A stretch of DNA of 64,000 nt, taken from NCBI RefSeq assembly GCF_013426895.1, contig NZ_AP023175.1, forward strand, positions 496,001 through 560,000. The letters are read 5' to 3'. Below the pieces are notes generated by a model that was given only the letters and a program-made list of their open reading frames with translations, searched no databases and was not told where the DNA came from. This document shows, one piece after another, positions 7,836 to 15,771 of this stretch (its first letter is position 1; each line of letters begins with the position of its first letter). The stretch is from Paraburkholderia largidicola. GTDB lineage: Bacteria > Pseudomonadota > Gammaproteobacteria > Burkholderiales > Burkholderiaceae. A program made the position numbers and the translations under genes.

Positions 7836-9059
7836 TCAGAACCGATGCACCATACCGACGCCCACACCAACCATGCTGCGCGATGACGAAGGCGTCGAAT
7901 TGAAGCCGTCGCCAATCGTTGCCGTCGCGTTGATGATGCTGCGGCCGTTCGAGCCGAGCGTCTGACCGTTCGCGCGCTGATATGCCTGCAACGCATACAG
8001 ACCGGTGCGCTTGGACAGCGAGTAGTACTCGGACAGATTGACCTGCTGATACGACGCGGCGCTCGAGATGCCGTTGGCCTTCGTCGAGCGCGTATAGCTG
8101 TAGCCCGTCGCGAAGTCCCATGCAGCCGTCGGTTTCCAGTGCAGCACGATGCCGCCTGTATTCCAGATCGCCTCGTCGCGGAACGCCGAACCGATGCCCG
8201 GGAGATACTGCACGTTCGAATACGTCGCCGTGATGTCGAACTGGCTGTTGAACGTGTAGCCCGCGCCAACCGCGAAGCGCTGCTGCGCGCGCGCCGACTG
8301 GTAGCCGTTCGTCACAGCCGAGATACCGGCCTGCCCGCCCGCGTTCGACGTCGTCGTATCGGTGCCGAACGTGCCGCCATTTACGTTCGAGTTGTTGATC
8401 TTCGAGAAGCCAACCGCAATGCCGACCGGGCCTTGCGCATACTGGACCGCCGTGCTCCACGTCGAGCCCTGATACGCGCTGCCCGGCACACCTGCAAACG
8501 AATACGAGCCGCTGAACTTGAAGCCGTAAAGCTGCGGCGACATGTACAGCAGCGTGTTGTTCGCGCGATAAATCGTATCGAGACCGTCGACGTCGCCCGG
8601 ATGTGCGCCGTAGAAACCGGTCAGCCACGTGGTCGGGCTGTACGGCGACAGCAGCTGGTAGTACGACGCGTACTGGCGGCCAGCCGTCAGCGAGCCGTAG
8701 GTGGCATTCGACACGCCCACAAACGCCTGGCGGCTGAACATCAGGTTGCTCGTCGACATCGCGCCGTTGTTCGCGCTGAAGCCCTCTTCCAGTGTGAAGA
8801 TCGCCTTCGTACCGCCGCCGAGGTCTTCCGCGCCCTTCAGGCCGAAGCGGCTGCCCGCCCATACACCCGTGACCATCTTGAAGGCCGAGTGACCGCCCGT
8901 TGTCGAACCGAGGCTCGTCGAACTCGACTGATAGCCGATGCCGTTATCGACGATGCCGTACAGCGTCACGCTGCTCTGCGCGAACGCAGGCGCCGCCGTC
9001 GCCAGCGATGCGCCGATCACCAGCACCGCCTTGACGCCTGCATAGTGTTTCTTCTCCAT
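7836..9059 (-). CDS. Gram-negative trimeric porin (Burkholderia OmpC/Por_4 type)
   Basis: A 407-residue outer-membrane protein starting at ATG 9059 behind AGGAGGGG. It has a clear signal peptide (basic MEKKHYAG start, hydrophobic core, cleavage after APAFA), then the SSVTLYGIVDNGIGY strand that opens betaproteobacterial porins. The constriction-loop PEFGG-like region, alternating amphipathic strands and the terminal Phe (GMVHRF) needed for BAM-dependent assembly are present. Its place as last gene of the operon with the dehydratase and DapA-family gene suggests it admits sugar acids or oligogalacturonides, but specificity cannot be read from the sequence. Confidence 0.93.
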   Translation of the reverse strand: MEKKHYAGVKAVLVIGASLATAAPAFAQSSVTLYGIVDNGIGYQSSSTSLGSTTGGHSAFKMVTGVWAGSRFGLKGAEDLGGGTKAIFTLEEGFSANNGAMSTSNLMFSRQAFVGVSNATYGSLTAGRQYASYYQLLSPYSPTTWLTGFYGAHPGDVDGLDTIYRANNTLLYMSPQLYGFKFSGSYSFAGVPGSAYQGSTWSTAVQYAQGPVGIAVGFSKINNSNVNGGTFGTDTTTSNAGGQAGISAVTNGYQSARAQQRFAVGAGYTFNSQFDITATYSNVQYLPGIGSAFRDEAIWNTGGIVLHWKPTAAWDFATGYSYTRSTKANGISSAASYQQVNLSEYYSLSKRTGLYALQAYQRANGQTLGSNGRSIINATATIGDGFNSTPSSSRSMVGVGVGMVHRF

Positions 9060-9183
9060 CCGTATCCCCTCCTGGGCCTGGTTATTGATGTTGTTGCTCG
9101 GTGTCTTCGCGCTGCGCGCGTTCTTGTTGCTCTGTTCTTGTTTCTTGTTTCTTGTTTCCCGACACGGACGGCCGTTACGCCTT

Positions 9184-10938
9184 TCAATGAATCTCCGGCT
9201 CTCCCGTTGCCGCGCTTGCGCCGTCGCGTTGCAGGAAATCGAAGTCGCAGCCCTTGTCGGCCTGCAGCACATGCACCTGATGCATCGCGCCGTAGCCGCG
9301 CGAGAAGCGCGGTGTTGGCGCGACCCACTCGGCCTTGCGGCGCGCGAGTTCTTCATCCGATACCAGCACGTTCAGCTTGCGCTGCGGCACATCGAGTTCG
9401 ATCATGTCGCCGTCGCGCACCAGCGCAAACGGCCCGCCGATAAACGACTCCGGCGCGACGTGCAGCACGCACGCGCCATAGCTCGTGCCGCTCATGCGCG
9501 CGTCGGAGATGCGCAGCATGTCGCGCACACCCTTCTGCAGCACCTTCTTCGGCAGCGGCAACTGGCCCCACTCGGGCATGCCCGGTGCGCCCACAGGCCC
9601 CGCGTGCTGCAACACGATCACGCAGTTCTCGTCGATATCGAGCGCATCGTCGTCGATGCGCGCGGCCATGTCGTTGTAGTCCTTGAACACCACCGCGCGG
9701 CCCGTGTGCACCAGCAGATGCGGCTCGGCTGCGCCCGGCTTGATGACGGCGCCATCGGGCGCGATGTTGCCGCGCAGGACGGCCAGACCGTTGTCCGGCA
9801 TCAGCGGCTTGCTGCGGCGGCGGATCACGTCGTCATTGAAGATCTGCGCGCCTTCGAGGTTCTCACCGAGCGTCTTGCCGTTCACCGTCTTCTGCGAGCG
9901 GTCGATCAGTTCGCCCAGTTCCGCGAGCATCGCCTGCAGGCCGCCCGCGTAATAGAAGTCTTCCATCAGATACGCGCCCGTCGGCCGGATGTTCGCGAGC
10001 ACCGGCGTCTTGCGCGAAATGCTGTCGTAGCGGTCGAGCGTCAGTTCGATCCCGGCGCGGCGCGCGAGCGCGATCATGTGAACGATTGCGTTGGTCGAGC
10101 CCGACAGCGCGAGACAGGTCGTGACCGCGTTGTCGATCGATTTCACCGTGAGGATGTCCGACGGCTTCAGGTCTTCCCACACCATCTCGACGATCCGCAT
10201 GCCCGTTTTCGCGGACATCTGCGCATGGCGAGAATCCGGCGCGGGAATCGACGCGAAGCCCGGCAGCGTGAAGCCGAGTGCTTCGGCGGCGCTCGTCATC
10301 GTCGACGCCGTGCCCATCGTCATGCAGTGGCCGGGCGAGCGCGCAATGCCGCCTTCGACGCCCTGCCAGTCTTCTTCCGTGATCTTGCCTGCGCGCAGGT
10401 CGGCCCAGTACTTCCACGTGTCAGAGCCGGAGCCGAGCGTCGCGCCGTTCCAGTTGCCACGCAGCATCGGGCCGGCGGGCAGGAAGATAGTCGGCAGGTC
10501 CATGCTGATCGCGCCCATCAGCAGCGCGGGCGTGGTCTTGTCACAGCCGCCCATCAGCACGACGCCGTCGGCGGGATACGAGCGTAGCGTCTCTTCCGCT
10601 TCCATCGCGAGGAAGTTGCGGTAGAGCATCGTCGTGGGCTTCTGGAACGGCTCCGACAGCGTCTGCACCGGCAACTCGATCGGAAAGCCGCCCGCCTGCC
10701 AGATGCCGCGCTTGACCTCTTCCACACGCTGCTTGAAGTGCGTGTGGCACGGGTTCATCTCGCTCCACGTGTTGAGGATCGCGATAACGGGCTTGCCCGC
10801 ATACTCCTCGCGGCTGTAGCCCATTTGCGCCGTACGCGAGCGATGGCCGAACGAGCGCAGATCGTTCACGCCATACCAGCGGTGGCTGCGCAGCTCTTCG
10901 GGGGACTTCTTCTTGCGTTCGTTGCCGTTATTGCTCAC
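9184..10938 (-). CDS. IlvD/Edd family sugar-acid dehydratase (copy 1)
   Basis: A 584-residue Fe-S dehydratase read from GTG 10938, with GGAG nine bases upstream. The three Cys expected to hold the [2Fe-2S] cluster are in [20 protein letters not shown] and SPGHCMTMG. It belongs to the arabonate/xylonate/galactonate-dehydratase branch rather than to dihydroxyacid or phosphogluconate dehydratase. It removes water from an aldonic or aldaric acid to give a 2-keto-3-deoxy acid. The neighbours (Udh, KdgD-like DapA protein, aldolase) suggest a hexarate; L-arabonate from pectin side chains is an equal family-based possibility. A close paralogue lies at 33604-35364. Confidence 0.88.
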   Translation of the reverse strand: MSNNGNERKKKSPEELRSHRWYGVNDLRSFGHRSRTAQMGYSREEYAGKPVIAILNTWSEMNPCHTHFKQRVEEVKRGIWQAGGFPIELPVQTLSEPFQKPTTMLYRNFLAMEAEETLRSYPADGVVLMGGCDKTTPALLMGAISMDLPTIFLPAGPMLRGNWNGATLGSGSDTWKYWADLRAGKITEEDWQGVEGGIARSPGHCMTMGTASTMTSAAEALGFTLPGFASIPAPDSRHAQMSAKTGMRIVEMVWEDLKPSDILTVKSIDNAVTTCLALSGSTNAIVHMIALARRAGIELTLDRYDSISRKTPVLANIRPTGAYLMEDFYYAGGLQAMLAELGELIDRSQKTVNGKTLGENLEGAQIFNDDVIRRRSKPLMPDNGLAVLRGNIAPDGAVIKPGAAEPHLLVHTGRAVVFKDYNDMAARIDDDALDIDENCVIVLQHAGPVGAPGMPEWGQLPLPKKVLQKGVRDMLRISDARMSGTSYGACVLHVAPESFIGGPFALVRDGDMIELDVPQRKLNVLVSDEELARRKAEWVAPTPRFSRGYGAMHQVHVLQADKGCDFDFLQRDGASAATGEPEIH

Positions 10939-11039
10939 GTCGTCTCACTCCAGGTATTGCTTCAAGTCCACTTCAATTGCACTGCGATGCCGCCGCGCCG
11001 CGTGCTCGTCACGCGGCGCGGGGCACGCATTCAAACGGA

Positions 11040-11978
11040 TCAGGCAGACACGGTGCTCGCGTACGCGCGCTCGAACTCGAGCAGTTCACGCGCCGCCTGA
11101 GCGACGGCGGCATGATGCTCGACGGGCGTTTCGCTCAACAGCGGCAGGATCGACCCCATGTCGGCGATACCCGAGAACGTGACGGCATCGTGCAGCACGC
11201 GGATCAGCGAGATGTTGTCGCGCAGCGTTTCGAGCGGCATGAACGCGTCGTAGAGACGCTGCGCTTCGGCATCGCGCCCTTGCTTCGCGGCGGCCAGCAA
11301 ACCCATCACCGCATGCGACGCGATACAGCCGCTGCCCGTGGTCCATGCGGCGAGGCCGAAGTCGCGCACATGCGTGAGCGCCGGACGCTCGCCCATGCCG
11401 GAGATCACACGCGACGGGCTCACGCTTTCGAGCAGACGGCGCAGGTAAGGATCGTTCGCCGGATTCTCGCGGACGATCGCGTACTTGACGGCGATCAGCG
11501 TGCCCTGGTCGACGAGGCGCGCCAGCGTATCGACATCCACATAGTCTTCGCTCTTGATATAGAGCGTAAGCGGAATGCCCGCTACGTCGGCGATGCGCGT
11601 CAGGCCCGCTTCGACGCCTGCCGGCGTCGTGAAGCCGGACAGCGGCAACACCATTGCGGTGCGGTATGAGGTCTGCGCGAGGATGCGCGCCTGGTCCAGC
11701 ATCTTGCCGAAGTCCGGACCGATGGCGGGGATCACGCGCGTGGCGGGCGCCGCGCTCTCTGCCAGCATGTCGAGCAACTCGCGGTATTCGCTGACGGCCA
11801 CGTGATAGAAATTCGCGTTGCCGCCGTACAGCAGCGTACGCACGCCGCCCGCTTCGATATGGCGGATCAGTTTCTGGTTGGCGTCGATATCGAGCGACAA
11901 ATCCGCGCGGCGCGCGAGCGGCGGGACTGCCATCACGGTCGATGCGAATTCGCTCTCGACGATCTGGGACTCGTTCAT
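11040..11978 (-). CDS. DapA-family lyase/dehydratase (KdgD or keto-deoxy-sugar-acid type)
   Basis: A 312-residue TIM-barrel protein of the dihydrodipicolinate synthase/N-acetylneuraminate lyase superfamily, starting at ATG 11978. The Schiff-base Lys is in LIAVKYAIVREN. The usual GxxGE segment of true DapA is replaced by YGGNANFYH, so it is not the lysine-pathway enzyme. In this family and context it could be 5-dehydro-4-deoxyglucarate dehydratase (giving 2,5-dioxovalerate and CO2), a 2-keto-3-deoxy-L-arabonate dehydratase, or an aldolase. It is first in the minus-strand operon with the dehydratase and porin. The promoter carries the same palindrome as the polygalacturonase gene. Confidence 0.8.
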   Translation of the reverse strand: MNESQIVESEFASTVMAVPPLARRADLSLDIDANQKLIRHIEAGGVRTLLYGGNANFYHVAVSEYRELLDMLAESAAPATRVIPAIGPDFGKMLDQARILAQTSYRTAMVLPLSGFTTPAGVEAGLTRIADVAGIPLTLYIKSEDYVDVDTLARLVDQGTLIAVKYAIVRENPANDPYLRRLLESVSPSRVISGMGERPALTHVRDFGLAAWTTGSGCIASHAVMGLLAAAKQGRDAEAQRLYDAFMPLETLRDNISLIRVLHDAVTFSGIADMGSILPLLSETPVEHHAAVAQAARELLEFERAYASTVSA

Positions 11979-12037
11979 AAGATCTCGTGGTTCGGATGGG
12001 TGGCTGACAAGCCAGAAAATTAGCACCCGCGTCGCAA

Positions 12038-12053
12038 TGTTGTCAAACAACTT
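12038..12053. promoter_or_regulatory. Palindromic operator, GTTGT-CAA-ACAAC
   Basis: TGTTGTCAAACAACTT lies 60 bases upstream of the DapA-family start and matches 15 of 16 bases of the site at 3503, before the polygalacturonase gene. Confidence 0.62.
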
Positions 12054-12085
12054 TTTGACGACTTGGTGTTTTCCATGAAATCGTT

Positions 12086-12100
12086 TGACAACGGTTGTCA
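12086..12100. promoter_or_regulatory. Perfect 15-bp palindrome TGACAACGGTTGTCA
   Basis: Seven-base arms around G, between the DapA-family gene and the divergent ABM gene. It contains the GTTTGACAAC half of the neighbouring operator in its left flank, so it may be a second site for the same regulator, serving both promoters. Confidence 0.5.
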
Positions 12101-12186
12101 TGCGCGTCGCACCGCAGTCGCCATTGCCGCCGACATCCGGTTACATTGGAAGACCCGTAGCAAGCCGCATCGAAAGGAGACAGACG

Positions 12187-12492
12187 ATGATCAAGTACGC
12201 ACTGTTCGCGCGATTCGAGGCCAAGCCCGGCAAGGAAGCCGAGGTCGAAGCGTTTCTGCAGAAGGGACTGGAGCTGGCGAACCAGGAAACCACCACGCCG
12301 ATCTGGTTCGCGCTGAAAATCGCCGAGCACACCTACGGCGTGTTCGATGCCTTCCCCGACGAGGCCGGCCGCCAGGCGCATCTGGACGGTCCGATCGCGA
12401 AGGCCTTGATGAGCGTCGCGGACGACCTGTTCACGCGGCCGCCGCAGATCGGCCGCATCGACGTGCTGGGCATGAAGAACACGCTCGGTTGA
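12187..12492 (+). CDS. Antibiotic biosynthesis monooxygenase (ABM) domain protein
   Basis: A 101-residue protein starting at ATG 12187 behind GAAAGGAGA. It is a single ferredoxin-like dimeric alpha/beta-barrel domain (YALFARFEAKPGKEAEVEAF at the start, then a central FALKIAEHTYGVFDAF strand pair) of the ABM/YgiN group. Members oxidise quinols or aromatic compounds or serve as small quinol monooxygenases; the substrate here is unknown. It forms a short operon with the DUF488 gene 39 bases downstream and is divergent from the hexuronate operon. Confidence 0.72.
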   Translation: MIKYALFARFEAKPGKEAEVEAFLQKGLELANQETTTPIWFALKIAEHTYGVFDAFPDEAGRQAHLDGPIAKALMSVADDLFTRPPQIGRIDVLGMKNTLG

Positions 12493-12531
12493 GCGTCACA
12501 CAAGACGCACCGCAAAAGGAGACCCAAGCCC

Positions 12532-12918
12532 ATGGCCATACGCATCGTTCGACTCGGATCGGAACGCGCGCCGGACGAAGGCGTGCGCATCGGCACCGTG
12601 CGGCGTCCGCCGCGCGGCGTGCCGAAGGCCGAGTTCGGCAGCCGCAATTTCTACGACGTCTGGCTGCCGACACTGTCGCCTACTCCGGAACTCGTTCACG
12701 AAGCGCTGGCCGCCAGAACCGATGCCGAGTGGAAGGATTTCGTGCGCAAGTTTCGCGCGGAGATGAACCACGGCGACGCGCCGAAGGTGCTCGACACCCT
12801 CGCCGCGTTGTCCGCCACCGCGAATTTCTCGGTCGGCTGCTATTGCGAGCACGAGAACCGCTGCCATCGCAGCGTGCTACGCGAGCTGCTCGCCGACCGG
12901 GGCGCGACGCTCGCCTAG
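12532..12918 (+). CDS. DUF488 family protein
   Basis: A 128-residue protein starting at ATG 12532 behind AAAGGAGA. The segment GCYCEHENRCHRSVLRELL matches the DUF488 signature, with closely spaced Cys and His (C-x-C-x4-C-H) and a following Arg-Ser. The RLGSER start and RRPPRGVPK loop are also typical. Its biochemical role is not established. It probably shares a transcript with the ABM gene and ends 21 bases from the convergent SDR gene. Confidence 0.8.
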   Translation: MAIRIVRLGSERAPDEGVRIGTVRRPPRGVPKAEFGSRNFYDVWLPTLSPTPELVHEALAARTDAEWKDFVRKFRAEMNHGDAPKVLDTLAALSATANFSVGCYCEHENRCHRSVLRELLADRGATLA

Positions 12919-12939
12919 CCAGGGGATCGTCAACCGCGT

Positions 12940-13653
12940 TCAGGCGATTGCCCCGCCTCCGTCGACGAGCACCGTCGAGCCCGTCGCGTAAGGCGTCGTC
13001 GCCAGATAGACGATCGCGTTCGCGACGTCTTCGGGCTGGCCGACGCGCCGTGCCGGCAACCGGTTCGCGGCGCCTTCGAACATGCTGTCGCGCGCCTCGT
13101 CGGTGAGCTTCGACCAGAGCGGCGTCGCGATCAAACCCGGCGACACGGTGTTCACGCGCACGGGTGACAGTTCCAGCGCGAGACCGCGCGCGAGCGCTTC
13201 GAGCGCCGCGTTGATCGCGCCTTGCAGGACCGACATCTTGCTCGGCCGCACTGCGAGAAAGCCCGACACGAAGGTCAACGAGCCGCCTTCGGCGATCTTC
13301 ACGGCGCGCGCCACGCGATAGGCGCCCCAGAACTTGCTGTCCATCGCCTTGTAGGCGTCGTCGAGCGGCAACTGGCGCACGGGACCGGACGGCGTCTGCG
13401 CAGCCGAAATCACAACGTGATCGAACGGTTGCTGCGCGGCGAAGTAGGCTTCGACGGCGGCGGCATCCGTCGTATCGATCTCAGCCGTTTGCACACCGTG
13501 GCCGATTTCCTGTGCCGCCGCCGACAGCTTCTGCGCATTGCGCGATGCAATCGTCACCTTCGCGCCGAGCGCGGCAAAAGCCTGTGCAGCCGCCGCGCCA
13601 ATGCCCGAACTGCCGCCGACGATCAGCACGCGTTTCGATTCAAGCGAATTCAT
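12940..13653 (-). CDS. SDR-fold protein lacking the catalytic Tyr-Lys pair
   Basis: A 237-residue Rossmann-fold protein starting at ATG 13653 behind GCAAGGAGA. The nucleotide site is intact (VGGSSGIGAAAA, residues 13-24). The NNAG position reads ISAAQ, and where classical SDRs have YxxxK this one reads QGAIN in SVLQGAINAALEAL, so both catalytic residues are replaced. The C-terminal NTVSPGLIATPLW and VDGGGAIA segments are normal. It is therefore either a dehydrogenase using other residues, as in a divergent SDR subgroup, or a non-catalytic binding protein. It follows the SnoaL-like gene by 39 bases in a likely two-gene operon. Confidence 0.85.
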   Translation of the reverse strand: MNSLESKRVLIVGGSSGIGAAAAQAFAALGAKVTIASRNAQKLSAAAQEIGHGVQTAEIDTTDAAAVEAYFAAQQPFDHVVISAAQTPSGPVRQLPLDDAYKAMDSKFWGAYRVARAVKIAEGGSLTFVSGFLAVRPSKMSVLQGAINAALEALARGLALELSPVRVNTVSPGLIATPLWSKLTDEARDSMFEGAANRLPARRVGQPEDVANAIVYLATTPYATGSTVLVDGGGAIA

Positions 13654-13692
13654 GTGTGTCTCCTTGCTCAAGAAAAGGGATGGATTGCGCCG

Positions 13693-14256
13693 TCACTTCG
13701 CGACGACGCCAAGCTGCTGCAAAAACGTCAGGTTGTCTTCGAGATGCCAGTTTTCGGCAATCTGGCCGTTCGCGACGCGGTAAATATCCGTCGCGATGAA
13801 ATCCACGTTCTGGCCCTGCCCCTGCACGCCCTTGAACTGGCCCGTGAAATGGCCATGAAAACGCAGATGTACGACCACGCGATCGCCGCTGACCACCATC
13901 TGTTCGATATCCGCCTGCAGATCAGGAACGGCGGCCCGCACGAACTTCGACGCGGCAAGCGGCCCTTCGATTCCCTGCGCGCGGCCCGGCGGCAACGTGC
14001 GATCGGTGAAGCCGGGCGCGAGTGCTGCGCGGGCGAGCGCTTCGTCGCCTGTGCTCCAGAACGTGTCGTAGCGGCGGGCGGCGAGAATCTGCGCGTCGCG
14101 CTGCGCTTTCGGCAGACTGTGATCCACGGTCAACTGATGCGGCTGGACGAGCGAGTCGTGCGCAGCCGTGGCAAACGCGGGCGCAGCCGCCATCGACACG
14201 ACGGCCAACGCGGCGGACAGCGCGCGGCGCAACGGAGTAGCAGGACGAAACGACAT
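13693..14256 (-). CDS. Secreted SnoaL-like (ester cyclase/NTF2-fold) protein
   Basis: A 187-residue protein starting at ATG 14256 behind AAGGAGC. It has a Sec signal peptide (RRALSAALAVVSMAAAPAFATA) and one SnoaL-like NTF2-fold domain with VVVHLRFHGHFTGQFKGV and the C-terminal IAENWHLEDN segment. Many such proteins are annotated as polyketide cyclases or ester cyclases, but the periplasmic forms have no agreed function. It is transcribed with the SDR gene and divergently from a LysR gene, which is its likely regulator. Confidence 0.8.
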   Translation of the reverse strand: MSFRPATPLRRALSAALAVVSMAAAPAFATAAHDSLVQPHQLTVDHSLPKAQRDAQILAARRYDTFWSTGDEALARAALAPGFTDRTLPPGRAQGIEGPLAASKFVRAAVPDLQADIEQMVVSGDRVVVHLRFHGHFTGQFKGVQGQGQNVDFIATDIYRVANGQIAENWHLEDNLTFLQQLGVVAK

Positions 14257-14366
14257 GATGGGCTCCTTGAAGAAAAGCAACGGATCGGATTGATAGGTAT
14301 GCTAGTCTTCGCGCCATGGAAGAAATACCACTTCCAGATTGATGAATCCTTTCCTTTTTGAGAAGA

Positions 14367-15281
14367 ATGAGCGACACCCGCATCGACAGCCTGCCGGCCC
14401 TGATGGCCTTTTCCCGCGTGGTGGCGGCGGGAAGTCTGTCGGCGGCGGCACGCGAAATGGACCTGCCGCTGTCCGTCGTCAGCAAGCGGCTCGCGCAACT
14501 GGAGAAAAGCGTCGGCGTGCGGCTGATCCAGCGCACCACGCGCCGTCAGACGCTGACGGAAGAAGGCGCGCTGTTTCATGCCCGCGTCGTGCGGATACTC
14601 GATGAAATCGAGCAGGCGGAAGAACTGTTGTCGCAACGACGCCAGGAAGTGAGCGGCCTGCTGCGCGTCACGGCGCCTGGCCAGCTCGGCCGGCAGAAGA
14701 TCGCGCCGCTGATCGCCGATTTTCAGCGGCTTCATCCGCAGCTCACCGTGCAGCTCGAATTGACGGACGCCGTCGTCGATCTCGTCGAAAGCGGGTTCGA
14801 TCTCGCGATCCGTTTCGGCAGCCTCGCGGATTCGTCGCTGATCGCGCGCTCGCTCGCGCCGAACTTTCGCGTGCTGTGCGCGTCGCCCGCGTATCTGCAG
14901 GCGCACGGCACGCCGAAGCACCCCGACGATCTGACCGCGCACCGCTGCATCCTGATCGGCGACCAGCGGCGCGCGGAATGGCGTTTCGAAGGCGACGAAA
15001 GCATCGCGGTACGCGTCGATGCGGCAATCGTCACCAACGACGGCGAGGCCGCGCATCTGTTCGCGCTCGCCGACGCCGGCATTGCCGTGAAGTCGATCTG
15101 GGACGTGGGCGACGACATCCTCGCGGGCAAGCTGCGCCGCGTGCTGCCGCAGCATTCGATGTCCGCCGCGCCGCTGCACGCAATCTATCCGCATAGCCAG
15201 CATCTCGCGCCGCGCGTGCGCGCGTTCGTCGACTATCTGCGCGAGCGGCTCGCGCAGGCCTGGCGATGGGAAACGCTGTAA
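14367..15281 (+). CDS. LysR-family transcriptional regulator
   Basis: A 304-residue regulator starting at ATG 14367; the in-frame TTG at 14358 is less likely. It has the LysR winged helix at residues 5-60 (FSRVVAAGSLSAAAREMDLP, SVVSKRLAQLEKSVGVRLIQ) and a periplasmic-binding-protein-like effector domain after residue 90. It belongs to the large DsdC/AaeR-like group seen beside SDR genes. It is divergent from the SnoaL-SDR pair across 110 bases that hold the expected control sites. The effector is unknown. Confidence 0.9.
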   Translation: MSDTRIDSLPALMAFSRVVAAGSLSAAAREMDLPLSVVSKRLAQLEKSVGVRLIQRTTRRQTLTEEGALFHARVVRILDEIEQAEELLSQRRQEVSGLLRVTAPGQLGRQKIAPLIADFQRLHPQLTVQLELTDAVVDLVESGFDLAIRFGSLADSSLIARSLAPNFRVLCASPAYLQAHGTPKHPDDLTAHRCILIGDQRRAEWRFEGDESIAVRVDAAIVTNDGEAAHLFALADAGIAVKSIWDVGDDILAGKLRRVLPQHSMSAAPLHAIYPHSQHLAPRVRAFVDYLRERLAQAWRWETL

Positions 15282-15452
15282 GCCGCATGCGCACGCGCCG
15301 CACGGCTACGGCTTGATGATTTCTTCATGATCTGTCGATAGCGCCCTCCTCCTGCGGCTCGCACCATGTAAGCAGCGAACTCCGATCCTCCGGTTTCGCC
15401 TCGCGGCCAGTCACCGCTGACCGTACCCACATCGTTTCGAAGGAGTCAGATC

Positions 15453-15716
15453 ATGAAGACGCTTCGTATCGCGGCGACCTGCGCGGTCGCTCTGTCAGTG
15501 GGCTATGTTGGGCACGCATGGGCACAGGATCAGCAGCCCGCAGCCGTGCCCGTCGCACAAACGGCGCAGGATGTCGGCGGCATGCCGGATGCGTCGGTGG
15601 GTCAGTCCGGTCGTGCGATGGGAACGACACGCTCCGACGTCTATCAGGATCTGCTGCGGTCCGAGCAGTCCGGTGAGCAGCATCGGCTGAACGCCAGCCT
15701 CTATCACGGCAAGTGA
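15453..15716 (+). CDS. Small secreted protein of unknown function
   Basis: An 87-residue protein starting at ATG 15453 behind GAAGGAG. It has a clear signal peptide with probable cleavage after HAWA. The mature part is about 63 residues, polar, and ends in RSDVYQDLLRSEQSGEQHRL followed by NASLYHGK, a tail I associate with small periplasmic DUF4148-like proteins of Burkholderia. No catalytic motif is visible. It stands alone and ends close to the convergent winged-helix regulator. Confidence 0.7.
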   Translation: MKTLRIAATCAVALSVGYVGHAWAQDQQPAAVPVAQTAQDVGGMPDASVGQSGRAMGTTRSDVYQDLLRSEQSGEQHRLNASLYHGK

Positions 15717-15771
15717 ACGCCATCCACGCGATGCGCCCAGGGTCTTCGCGGCGCATCGCATCCTGCGCGCT

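Noticed and set aside
12346..12496. Possible fusion of the ABM and DUF488 genes
   Set aside because: The ABM stop at 12490-12492 is clear and the DUF488 gene has its own AAAGGAGA and ATG.
15545..15716. Small secreted protein as part of the LysR operon
   Set aside because: It has its own ribosome site and lies 171 bases after the LysR stop with a promoter-like gap, so co-transcription is not supported.
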